Assembly (NCBI GenBank): GCA_038225855.1
Contig: JBBRQU010000003.1
Span: 62,001 to 126,000 of the forward strand
Length of the DNA: 64,000 bases
Direction of reading: 5' to 3'
Source: CAHJXF01 sp038225855
GTDB taxonomy: Bacteria; Pseudomonadota; Gammaproteobacteria; Burkholderiales; Burkholderiaceae_D
Shown here: one piece after another, positions 36,102 to 46,135 of the stretch
Layout of the letters: every line of letters starts with the position of its first letter
Numbering within the stretch: position 1 is the stretch's first letter
Made by a program: the position numbers and the translations under genes
The notes under the pieces: model-generated
Database searches by the model: none
Told to the model about the DNA's origin: nothing
What the model saw: only the letters and a program-made list of their open reading frames with translations

Positions 36102-36689
36102 GTGATCGGTCGCATCGCGGGAATCCTGCTCGAGAAAAAGCCGCCGCACGTGCTGGTCGATTGCGCCGGAGTCGGATACGAGATCGACGTGCCGATGAGC
36201 ACGCTCTATCACCTGCCCGCGGTCGGCGAGCGCGTCACGCTGCTCACGCATCTGGTGGTGCGTGAAGACGCGCAACTGCTTTACGGCTTCGCATCGCCGG
36301 ACGAGCGCGCGGCGTTTCGCGAGCTCATCAAGATCGCCGGGGTCGGTCCGCGCACTGCGCTTGCGGTGCTGTCCGGGCTGTCGCTCGGCGATCTCGCGCA
36401 GGCCGTCACGTTGCAGGAGTCTGCGCGGCTCGTGCAGGTTCCAGGCATCGGCAAGAAGACCGCCGAGCGCCTGCTGCTCGAATTGAAAGGCAAGCTCGGG
36501 GCCGACCTCGGCACGCCCGCGGGCCTCGCTGCGACCGACGCCGGCGACGCGGCGCCCGACATTATGAAAGCGCTGACCTCGCTCGGCTATTCGGACAAGG
36601 AGGCGCTGTTCGCGGTCAAGCAAGTCGCGGCCGGCAGCAGCGTGTCGGACGGAATTCGCCAGGCGTTGAAGGTGTTGTCGAAATCGTGA
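36102..36689 (+). CDS. ruvA: Holliday-junction DNA helicase subunit RuvA
   Basis: RuvA binds four-way junctions and loads RuvB. The 195-residue protein has the N-terminal OB domain (MIGRIAGILLEKKPPHVLVD), two helix-hairpin-helix motifs (IAGVGPRTALAVLSG; VPGIGKKTAERLLLELKGK) and the C-terminal RuvB-contact domain. Its TGA overlaps the next gene's GTG as GTGA. Confidence 0.96.
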   Translation: MIGRIAGILLEKKPPHVLVDCAGVGYEIDVPMSTLYHLPAVGERVTLLTHLVVREDAQLLYGFASPDERAAFRELIKIAGVGPRTALAVLSGLSLGDLAQAVTLQESARLVQVPGIGKKTAERLLLELKGKLGADLGTPAGLAATDAGDAAPDIMKALTSLGYSDKEALFAVKQVAAGSSVSDGIRQALKVLSKS

Positions 36690-37498
36690 GGCGCGTGCGC
36701 GGATCGCTGTTTGCCTTGTTCGCTTTCGCGATCGTCACGTTCGCGTCGCCCAACGCCGCGCAAACGCCAGCGCAACGCGCATCGCCCTCGCCGACAGCGA
36801 GCCCTTCGCGCGACGCAGCGCTGCGCGTCCTCGCGAGCAAGCTCGAGCTGCCGCTCGTTGAAGAAACGGTCGCGACCTTCTCGCAGCAGTTGCGACGAAC
36901 GCTGCCGTCGCTGTTCGTCAATGCGGTCGGCCAAGGCGCAGGTCTGGGGGCTCGCTGGAAAAGCGGCAATGCCTACTTCGATGAAGCGCTGCGGCAGATC
37001 GATGCGGCGCTTGCCTTCGAAGAAACGCGCGGCGGGCCGCTGTTGAAACTCGATCGAGGCGATCTGCTTTACGCGGTCAATGTCCCCTGGACATCCGACG
37101 ACATCGCATTTCTGACCGACACCGCCGACACCGAACTCGGTCGTCAGGCGCAGCGCGCGATCGATGCGAAGGCGGCTCTGCAGATGACGCATACGCTTTC
37201 GCGCCGTATCGGTTCGCAGCCCGGCGCGAAATCCATCACCGATTCATTTCGCGATCTCGACGCGCGCGCTCGATCGCAGTACGGCGACGCGTCGCTGATG
37301 CTGTTGGCGCAGAAAGGCGCCGACCCGGAGCGCGCGAAACGGCTGCAGACTCTGGTCGAAGCCGTCGAAACGGCGCCTGCAGACGCGCTCGGCAAGCGGC
37401 TTACGGACAAATTGTCGCAGCGCCTTCTCGACGCAGCCGCGGCGCAATTGCCGAACTTGATTGCGATCGTCGCGGGGTTCAGGACTTCGAGTCCCTGA
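36686..37498 (+). CDS. Predicted periplasmic protein of unknown function
   Basis: The 270-residue product has a signal peptide (LFALFAFAIVTFASPNAAQ) and a helical mature part, with an ordered pattern such as VEETVATFSQQLRRTLPSLF and DRGDLLYAVNVPW. No family was recognised. The GTG start overlaps the ruvA stop (GTGA), so it is translationally coupled to ruvA even though its product should be exported. No catalytic motif is visible. Confidence 0.7.
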   Translation: MRRVRGSLFALFAFAIVTFASPNAAQTPAQRASPSPTASPSRDAALRVLASKLELPLVEETVATFSQQLRRTLPSLFVNAVGQGAGLGARWKSGNAYFDEALRQIDAALAFEETRGGPLLKLDRGDLLYAVNVPWTSDDIAFLTDTADTELGRQAQRAIDAKAALQMTHTLSRRIGSQPGAKSITDSFRDLDARARSQYGDASLMLLAQKGADPERAKRLQTLVEAVETAPADALGKRLTDKLSQRLLDAAAAQLPNLIAIVAGFRTSSP

Positions 37499-37594
37499 CA
37501 CGATGTTCGGGCGAGCTTGCGTATTCGAGTGGTGTTAGCTAAGATGTGGACCAACAAGTAAATGAGCTTGCCGTGCATCGCCGAGTTCTACGCC

Positions 37595-37909
37595 ATGACC
37601 ATCGTCAACGTCCACGAAGCCAAGTCCACGCTGTCCGATCTGATCGCACGCGCCGAAGCGGGCGAGGAGATCGTGATCGCGCGCGCCAACAAGCCCGCGG
37701 TGCGGCTGGTTCCGATGGAAATCCGGCGCGAGCGGCGCGTGCTCGGCCTGAATGCATCGCCGGCGTTTGCGATTGCCGCGGACTTCGATGCGCCGATGGC
37801 CGACGAGGCATTGTGGTACGACGAGCCGAAAGGCGCGAAGCGCAAATCGGCCGGGGCGAATCTCGTTCAGCAAATCGCGCCTCGCTATCGCAAACCCCGC
37901 GCCAAATGA
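37595..37909 (+). CDS. Phd/YefM-family antitoxin
   Basis: The 104-residue protein begins MTIVNVHEAKSTLSDLIARA and continues GEEIVIARANKPAVRLVPM, the Phd DNA-binding and dimerisation domain. The C-terminal half (ADEALWYDEPKGAKRK) should bind the toxin. The start at 37595 is preferred; an ATG at 37562 would add 11 residues that do not fit the family. The stop overlaps the PIN toxin start as ATGA. Confidence 0.88.
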   Translation: MTIVNVHEAKSTLSDLIARAEAGEEIVIARANKPAVRLVPMEIRRERRVLGLNASPAFAIAADFDAPMADEALWYDEPKGAKRKSAGANLVQQIAPRYRKPRAK

Positions 37910-38340
37910 AGCATTCGATGCACGCGTCGCGCGGCTCGGACATCCCGACGATCGGTCGCTACCTGCTCGATACGCACGCGCTTTTGTTCATGGACCAGGC
38001 GCCGCATTTGTTGCCTGTGCATCTGCACGCCTTGATCCAGGACACGCGCAATCGCCTGTTCGTAAGCATCGCCAGCCTCTGGGAAATCCAGATCAAGAGC
38101 GGAAACGGCAAGCTCGCGTTGCCGCTGACGGTCGATCGCATGATGTCGCGTCAGCAGCGCGAGAACGACATCGATCTCTTGCCGATCGAGATCGCGCACA
38201 TCGTCGAGCACGAGGCGTTGCCGACTCACCACCGCGACCCTTTCGATCGCATGCTGATCGCGCAGGCGCGCGTCGAAGGCCTGACGCTGCTGTCGCGCGA
38301 CAAGACGCTGTCACGCTACGATGTCGCGCTCCATTGGTGA
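37906..38340 (+). CDS. PIN-domain ribonuclease toxin (VapC-like)
   Basis: The 144-residue toxin shows PIN acidic residues in RYLLDTHALLF, the NRLFVSIASLWEIQIK segment and HRDPFDRMLIAQARVEGLTLLSRDK. Such proteins cleave RNA. The first three residues (MKH) may be skipped in favour of a start at MHASRG. The gene overlaps its antitoxin by four bases and ends 7 bp before ruvB, so it splits ruvA from ruvB. Confidence 0.88.
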   Translation: MKHSMHASRGSDIPTIGRYLLDTHALLFMDQAPHLLPVHLHALIQDTRNRLFVSIASLWEIQIKSGNGKLALPLTVDRMMSRQQRENDIDLLPIEIAHIVEHEALPTHHRDPFDRMLIAQARVEGLTLLSRDKTLSRYDVALHW

Positions 38341-38347
38341 ACGATGC

Positions 38348-39418
38348 ATGATCGAATCCGATTCCCTCTCCAGTGTCAGTGCCGCAGACAACCGGGTGAT
38401 CTCACCTGCGGCGTCGTCCCCGAACGAAGAGGTCTTCGAGCGCGCGTTGCGGCCCAAGGCACTCGACGAATACATCGGGCAAGTGAAGATCCGCGAGCAA
38501 CTCGAGATCTTCATCGGCGCCGCGAAGAAGCGCCACGAGTCGCTCGATCACGTACTGTTGTTCGGCCCCCCCGGCCTCGGCAAGACCACGCTGGCACACA
38601 TCGTCGCGCGCGAGATGGGCGTACATATGCGCTCGACCTCGGGACCGGTGCTCGAGCGGCCGGGTGACCTCGCGGCGCTGCTCACCAATCTCGAGAAGAA
38701 CGACGTGCTCTTCATCGACGAGATCCATCGGCTCTCGCCGGTCGTCGAAGAAATTCTCTATCCCGCGCTCGAGGATTTTCAGATCGACATCATGATCGGC
38801 GAAGGCCCGGCCGCGCGCAGCGTCAGGCTCGACCTGCAACCGTTCACGCTGGTCGGCGCGACCACGCGTGCGGGCATGCTGACGAATCCCTTGCGCGACC
38901 GCTTCGGGATCGTCGCCCGGCTCGAGTTCTATACCGCCGAAGAAGTACAGCGCATCGTCAAGCGCTCGGCCGCGCTGCTCGGCACGCGCATCGACGACGA
39001 AGGTGCGATGGAACTTGCGAAGCGCTCGCGCGGCACCCCGCGCATCGCCAATCGCCTGTTGCGCCGCGTGCGCGACTACGCCGAGATGCGCGCCGATGGT
39101 CGGGTCACGTCGGCGGTTGCTGATACCGCTCTCAAGATGCTCGACGTCGATGCGCTCGGACTCGATGTGATGGATCGCAAGCTGCTCGAAGCGGTGCTGC
39201 ACAAGTTCGATGGCGGTCCGGTCGGACTCGACAACCTCGCGTCGGCGATCGGCGAAGAGCGCGACACCATCGAAGACGTGATCGAGCCCTTCCTGATCCA
39301 GCAAGGCTTTCTGCATCGCACGCCGCGCGGTCGTGTCGCGACGCTGACCGCGTATCGACACTTCGGTCTTGCCGCGCCGAGTCGCGGCGTGAACGCGGAC
39401 CTCTGGGACACCCCCTGA
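38348..39418 (+). CDS. ruvB: Holliday-junction branch-migration ATPase RuvB
   Basis: The 356-residue AAA+ motor has Walker A (LLFGPPGLGKTTLAH), Walker B (VLFIDEIHRLSP), the sensor region (LVGATTRAGMLTNPLRDRFG) and the winged-helix C-terminus (FLIQQGFLHRTPRGR). The start at ATG 38348 gives MIESDSLSSV; a slightly earlier ATG at 38321 lies inside the toxin gene. It follows the PIN toxin by 7 bp. Confidence 0.96.
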   Translation: MIESDSLSSVSAADNRVISPAASSPNEEVFERALRPKALDEYIGQVKIREQLEIFIGAAKKRHESLDHVLLFGPPGLGKTTLAHIVAREMGVHMRSTSGPVLERPGDLAALLTNLEKNDVLFIDEIHRLSPVVEEILYPALEDFQIDIMIGEGPAARSVRLDLQPFTLVGATTRAGMLTNPLRDRFGIVARLEFYTAEEVQRIVKRSAALLGTRIDDEGAMELAKRSRGTPRIANRLLRRVRDYAEMRADGRVTSAVADTALKMLDVDALGLDVMDRKLLEAVLHKFDGGPVGLDNLASAIGEERDTIEDVIEPFLIQQGFLHRTPRGRVATLTAYRHFGLAAPSRGVNADLWDTP

Positions 39419-39493
39419 TCCGTGCACGCGACGCATGCCTGCGCAGCGTTGACCTGCTTCCACACTCGCCCCTCTTTTTTTGGTGAATCCTCC

Positions 39494-41683
39494 ATGAGTC
39501 GCCACGTCTCCCCGCGCATGGTTTCATCGTTCAGGACCTTCGTGCTGGCGACCTCGTGGGCGATGGCTCTCGCAGGCTGCGCGCCGACGACGACCGCGCC
39601 ATCGACCGCGCCATCGACCGCGTCATCGACTGAATCCGTCGCCGCGGCGGCCGTGGTGCTGCCGCACCCCGTCCACGCCGTCGATCCCGACGTGCTCTTG
39701 CCGAATCCCCACCTGCGCGCCGAAGGCATCCCGCCGGTGCCGAAGTCGCTTGCCGAGCGCGTCGGCAAATACACGGAGTTCAAGCCGGCCAACCTGATCG
39801 CGTGGCATCCGACCCGGCGCGCCATGCTGGTCGCCTATCGACGCGGCGCCACGACGCAACTGCATCTGCTCGACGCCCCGATGGGCACACTCGAATGGCT
39901 CACCGACTTCACCGATCCGGTCGCTGTGGCCAGCTTCGAACCGAAACAGGGCGACTACCTCGTCTATGCGCGCGACACCGGAGGCAACGAGGCATCGCAG
40001 CTCTATCGCCTCGACTTTGCCGACCACAAGACGACGCTGCTCACCGACCCCTCCGAGAAGCACAGCATCGGCTCGTGGAATCGTGCGAGCAGCGCGCTGC
40101 TGATGACATCGACGCAGCTCGACAAGACCGCAGGCGGCGGCGAAGCGCGGCTCACCAGTGTGACCACCGACCTCTATGTGCTCGACCCGCTGAAGCCCGA
40201 AGCCAGACGCAAGATCGTGAGCCTGCCGGGTGGCGGCTGGTTCGATTTTCTCTGGGGCAGAGTCGATCGCGAACTCTATGCCCGCGAATACCGCTCGGCC
40301 AACGAAAGCGTGATCTGGAGGGTCGATGTTGCGACCGGCGCGAAGACGCAGATCCTTCCCGTCGCAAGCGCGAAGAAGTTTGTGACCAAGAACAGCGCAT
40401 CGCGTCGGATCTCGTACGGCCACATCCACCTCACGCGCGACGGCACGCGTCTCGTCTACACCAGCGATGAAGATGGTGAGTTCAGCCAGCTGATGGTGAT
40501 GGATCTCGCGACCGGCCAACGTCGCGTGCTGTCGCGCGACATCCCTTGGGACGTCGATGCGGTCGTGATGCAGGGTGAAGACGCGGCCGATGCGGGCGCG
40601 CCCGCGCGTCGCGAGCTGGTGTGCGCGGTGTTCAACGTCGCGGGACGTCGCGAGCTTCGTGCGTTCGACATCGCGAGCGGCCGGGAGATCGCGCTGCCGG
40701 ATCTACCGCCCGCCGCGCGCTCGGGCAGCATGACACGCCTGCGCTTCGCGAAGGCGAGCAACAGGAATGAGATCGCGTTCACGGTGAACTCCGCGCAGAG
40801 CCCGGGCGATATCTACTCGCTCGATATCGACGCGGGCAGGGGCGGCAAGGTCGAACAATGGACCGAGGCCAAGGTCGCAGATATCGACACGACGCCGTTT
40901 CGCGAGGCCGAGATCATCCAGTGGAAAAGCTTCGACGGCCTCGAGATCAGCGGCCTCATCAATCGTCCTCCGTCGCGCTTCACCGGCAAGCGCCCGGTGC
41001 TGATCAACATTCACGGCGGCCCGGAAGGCCAGGCGACGATCGGCTTTCTCGCTCGCAACAATTACTTCATCAACGAACTGGGCATCGCGTACATCCAGCC
41101 CAACGTGCGCGGCTCTTCCGGCTATGGCAAGACCTTCATCGCGCTCGACGATGGCATGAAGCGCGAGGACTCGGTCAAGGACATCGGTGCGCTGCTCGAT
41201 TGGGTCGCGACCCAGCCCGACCTCGATGCGAGCCGCATCATGGTGACGGGCGGCAGTTATGGCGGATACATGAGCCTCGCGGTCGCGACGACCTATTCGG
41301 ATCGCATCGCGGCCTCGATCGATGTGGTCGGCATCTCCAACTTCACGAGCTTTTTGCAACGCACGGAGACTTATCGACGCGATCTGCGACGGGTCGAATA
41401 CGGCGACGAACGCGATCCCGCGATGCGTGCCTTCTTCGAGAAGATCTCGCCGCTGTCGAAGGCCTCGAACATCAGGAAGCCGCTGTTCGTCGTGCAGGGC
41501 AAGAACGATCCGCGCGTGCCGTATCAGGAGGCCGAACAGATCGTCGCCAAGGCGCGCAGCAACAATATTCCCGTGTGGTATTTGCTCGCCGACAACGAAG
41601 GTCACGGCTTCGCGCGCAAACCCAACGCGGACTTCCAGTTCTACGCGCAGGTCATGTTCATGCAGCGGTTCTTGCTGAACTGA
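39494..41683 (+). CDS. S9-family prolyl-oligopeptidase-like lipoprotein
   Basis: The 729-residue enzyme has a lipoprotein signal (SWAMALAGC), a beta-propeller-like N-terminal domain and an alpha/beta-hydrolase catalytic domain. The triad is visible as Ser in GGSYGGYMS (about 585), Asp in GKNDPRVPYQ (about 669) and His in NEGHGFARK (about 702), as in acylaminoacyl/dipeptidyl peptidases. A Thr/Ala/Pro/Ser stretch after the lipobox is encoded by three 12-bp repeats (39592-39627). It is transcribed after ruvB but has its own leader. Confidence 0.9.
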   Translation: MSRHVSPRMVSSFRTFVLATSWAMALAGCAPTTTAPSTAPSTASSTESVAAAAVVLPHPVHAVDPDVLLPNPHLRAEGIPPVPKSLAERVGKYTEFKPANLIAWHPTRRAMLVAYRRGATTQLHLLDAPMGTLEWLTDFTDPVAVASFEPKQGDYLVYARDTGGNEASQLYRLDFADHKTTLLTDPSEKHSIGSWNRASSALLMTSTQLDKTAGGGEARLTSVTTDLYVLDPLKPEARRKIVSLPGGGWFDFLWGRVDRELYAREYRSANESVIWRVDVATGAKTQILPVASAKKFVTKNSASRRISYGHIHLTRDGTRLVYTSDEDGEFSQLMVMDLATGQRRVLSRDIPWDVDAVVMQGEDAADAGAPARRELVCAVFNVAGRRELRAFDIASGREIALPDLPPAARSGSMTRLRFAKASNRNEIAFTVNSAQSPGDIYSLDIDAGRGGKVEQWTEAKVADIDTTPFREAEIIQWKSFDGLEISGLINRPPSRFTGKRPVLINIHGGPEGQATIGFLARNNYFINELGIAYIQPNVRGSSGYGKTFIALDDGMKREDSVKDIGALLDWVATQPDLDASRIMVTGGSYGGYMSLAVATTYSDRIAASIDVVGISNFTSFLQRTETYRRDLRRVEYGDERDPAMRAFFEKISPLSKASNIRKPLFVVQGKNDPRVPYQEAEQIVAKARSNNIPVWYLLADNEGHGFARKPNADFQFYAQVMFMQRFLLN

Positions 41684-41688
41684 TTGGT

Positions 41689-41757
41689 GGTTCCCGCGAA
41701 GGCGGGAATCCAGCGACTTCAACTCACGCCACTGGGTCCCCGCTTTCGCGGGGACGA
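41689..41757. repeat. REP-like hairpin pair A
   Basis: Two G+C hairpins, TTCCCGC/GCGGGAA (41691-41708) and GTCCCCGC/GCGGGGAC (41736-41755), lie head to head in the gap between the convergent S9 peptidase and signal peptidase genes. Related pairs occur at 50457, 52789 and 56953, so this is a dispersed repeat that may also terminate both genes. Confidence 0.8.
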
Positions 41758-41782
41758 CCGAAGGGCGGCGGCTGGCGACGCG

Positions 41783-42481
41783 TCAGAGCGCCGGCGAGAA
41801 CCAGCGGCCGCTGCGGGGAAGGCAGTAGTGCTCGGGATCGAGCGACAACACCACGCGCGTCGCCTTGCCGAAGATGGCATCGCGCCGCACCAGTCCGAAG
41901 TAACGCGAATCCTGACTGTTGTCGCGATTGTCGCCCATCACGAGGTAGCGCCCCTCGGGTATCTTGATTTCCGCAAAATTTCTTCGTGCCTGAACCTGCG
42001 GCAGGCGCATCGTTGCGTGCGACACGCCCGGCAGTTCTTCGCGAAGATAAATCGGTTGCAGGGCTCTCACCGTCGACAACAGCGCGTCGCCGGTTTCGGC
42101 TGGCAGCTCCTGGTAGCGTGCGGCAACGCCATTGATGATCAACTGTTCGTCCTTCATCGCCACCGTATCCCCCGGCCCTGCGACGACGCGCTTCAAGAGC
42201 GTGATGCCGTTCTCGGGAGATTCGAGCACGACCACATCGCCGCGTTGCGGGTCGCCGACCTCGACCACCCGTTCGAGGGTGAATGGAATCCGCAGGCCAT
42301 AAGCGCGCTTGTCGATCAGCACGCGGTCCCCATCGATCACGGTCGGATTCATCGAGCCGGTGGGCACCACCATCCAGTCTGCGCACGCGGATCGAAACAC
42401 CATCATCAGGCCCACGAAGACCAGCGTTCCCCGCATGCCCCGCCAGTACGCCAATGCCTTCGCCCGGATGCCTGGTTTCAT
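41783..42481 (-). CDS. lepB: Signal peptidase I (S26 family)
   Basis: This inner-membrane endopeptidase removes signal peptides. The 232-residue protein has one N-terminal membrane helix (about 18-30), the catalytic Ser43 in VVPTGSMNPTV, the catalytic Lys97 in LLKRVVAGPGDTV, and the box E motif MGDNRDNSQDSRYFG. It lies 41 bp after thiC on the same strand, outside the usual lepA-rnc context, so it may be an additional copy. Confidence 0.92.
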   Translation of the reverse strand: MKPGIRAKALAYWRGMRGTLVFVGLMMVFRSACADWMVVPTGSMNPTVIDGDRVLIDKRAYGLRIPFTLERVVEVGDPQRGDVVVLESPENGITLLKRVVAGPGDTVAMKDEQLIINGVAARYQELPAETGDALLSTVRALQPIYLREELPGVSHATMRLPQVQARRNFAEIKIPEGRYLVMGDNRDNSQDSRYFGLVRRDAIFGKATRVVLSLDPEHYCLPRSGRWFSPAL

Positions 42482-42522
42482 CGCTTCTTCCTGACAGGAC
42501 CGTCTTGTTCACGGACAGGTTC

Positions 42523-44535
<2,013 letters not shown>

Positions 44536-45007
44536 GAAGGCTCCAGAAAGGGATACGAAGCCGGGAACGTCGTCTCCACGGCTCCCTACGGCGGCATGTG
44601 CGTATCGCTGATTGGCGATACACGATGCGTGCCCAGGTTCGAAGGGTATTTCTCGCGATGCCATGCGGTTCGGTCGCAGTGAACCGCAGGCAAGGACCCC
44701 TGCGTGACGCGCGCACGGTATGCCTTCGGTTTTGAAATTGCAAGCCGGGAGGTGCGGCCGCAGTGCGGTCGGGAGTTGCGCGACCAGCCTTTAGCGACAC
44801 ATCCGCCCGAAGGTCGATTTGGTCGCGACGCGGCGAGCGTCTATCCTTGCGCGTTTCGTCGGCCACCACTGCGCTTCGTCGCGCCGCGCTTGCGAGCGCG
44901 CCGTATGCGAGGCCACAATCGCGCGCTCAATGATGAACGCAGGGCTCGCAGAAGTCTGCATCCTTCCCCGCACCGCCAAGCACCGCCAGGCACCAACACT
45001 TCACAAC
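44536..45007. other. Divergent gap thiC / pcm-like
   Basis: Apart from the TPP riboswitch, this 470-bp region holds only the two divergent promoters. From about 44710 to 45007 no gene, hairpin or repeat is convincing; open frames there lack family features or ribosome sites. Confidence 0.5.
44575..44708 (-). promoter_or_regulatory. TPP riboswitch (THI element) of thiC
   Basis: Read on the minus strand, the leader has the conserved thi-box segments in order: GCAGGGGTCC (5' helix), CGAGAAATACCC followed by TTCGAACCTG (the pyrimidine-sensing loop), and a closing CCGTAGGGA near 44583-44591. It ends about 40 bp before the thiC ATG. The central stem is longer than the minimal aptamer. No separate terminator hairpin is obvious, so control may be at translation initiation. 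Confidence 0.88.
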
Positions 45008-45724
45008 ATGAGCACCAACTTGCCTCGTGACTCAACGATCGAACGCGCGCGCGCGAACATGATCGAGCAGCAGATTCGCACCTGGGAGGTCCTTTCGCAG
45101 GAGGTGCTCGACATCCTGCAGATCGTCCATCGTGAAGAGTTCGTGCCCGAGCCTTATCGCGCGCTCGCATTCGTCGACACCGAAGTCCCGCTGGTCGTCG
45201 ACGGCGAAGAGACTGGCGAGACCATGCTGCCGCCGAAGTTCGAGGCGCGCATCCTGCAGGAAGTCGCGGTGCGCGCGAACGACACGGTGCTCGAGATCGG
45301 CGCGGGGTCGGGCTACATGGCGGCGCTGCTTGCCTTCAAGGCCGAGCGCGTCGTGACGGTCGAGATCGATCCGCGACTGCAGGCATTCGCACGATCCAAC
45401 CTTGCACGAGCGGGTGTGCGCAATGTGCGCGTAGACCTCGGCAATGGTGTGGGTAGCGGCGTCGATCGTGACGGCGCGGGATGGCTTTCCATCGGCGAGG
45501 TCGACGTTCTGGTGGTCTCGGGTTCGTTGCCGTTCCTGCCCAAGTCGCTGCTCGCCCAGGTCCGCATCGGCGGCCGGCTTGCGGCCGTGCTCGGCGATGC
45601 GCCTGCCATGTCGGCCGAAATCTGGCGTCGCACGGGTGAAGACACCTGGGACACGGTCAAGATTTTCGAGACCGTCGTCAAGCGGCTGCGCGATGCGCCG
45701 CGTGTATCTCGATTCACCTTCTAG
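45008..45724 (+). CDS. Protein-L-isoaspartate O-methyltransferase-like protein
   Basis: The 238-residue SAM-dependent methyltransferase matches the Pcm-like family found before tolC in betaproteobacteria. Motifs are RANMIEQQIRTWEVL, VPLVVDGEETGETMLPPK and the SAM loop VLEIGAGSGYMAALLA. The start is ATG 45008, which fits the family; the frame is open further upstream without conserved sequence. Whether it repairs isoaspartate or has another role is not settled by sequence. The rhodanese gene follows 17 bp later. Confidence 0.87.
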   Translation: MSTNLPRDSTIERARANMIEQQIRTWEVLSQEVLDILQIVHREEFVPEPYRALAFVDTEVPLVVDGEETGETMLPPKFEARILQEVAVRANDTVLEIGAGSGYMAALLAFKAERVVTVEIDPRLQAFARSNLARAGVRNVRVDLGNGVGSGVDRDGAGWLSIGEVDVLVVSGSLPFLPKSLLAQVRIGGRLAAVLGDAPAMSAEIWRRTGEDTWDTVKIFETVVKRLRDAPRVSRFTF

Positions 45725-45741
45725 CCGTTCACATTCAGACC

Positions 45742-46071
45742 ATGGAGATTCACGCATTGAGCGCACCCGATCTCGCTTCGTGGCTTGCCGACATGGCGCG
45801 GCCGCGTCCGCTGCTGCTGGACGTGCGCGAACCCTGGGAGTTCGCGACCTGCCGACTCGACGAGTCGCATTCGATTCCGATGAGCGACGTGCCTGCGCGC
45901 ATCGAGGAGATCGACCTCGACGCGCCCATCGTCTGCATCTGTCATCACGGTGCGCGCAGCATGCAGGTCGCCGCTTTTCTCGCGGCGCGCGGCGCGCGCG
46001 ACGTGCACAACCTCACCGGCGGCGTAGCGGCATGGGCCCATCAGGTCGATCCGTCGTTCCCGATCTATTGA
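45742..46071 (+). CDS. Single-domain rhodanese-like protein
   Basis: The 109-residue cytoplasmic sulfurtransferase domain has LLLDVREPWEFATCRL and the active-site Cys in CICHHGARSMQVAAFL, ending NLTGGVAAWAHQVDP. It would bind persulfide sulfur. The acceptor is unknown. It lies between the pcm-like gene and tolC, a conserved neighbourhood. Confidence 0.92.
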   Translation: MEIHALSAPDLASWLADMARPRPLLLDVREPWEFATCRLDESHSIPMSDVPARIEEIDLDAPIVCICHHGARSMQVAAFLAARGARDVHNLTGGVAAWAHQVDPSFPIY

Positions 46072-46135
46072 TGGTCCGCGCTCGAAGCCTTTGACCCTCC
46101 CGATTTCTTTCTTCAACGAATCCGACGACCGCGCG

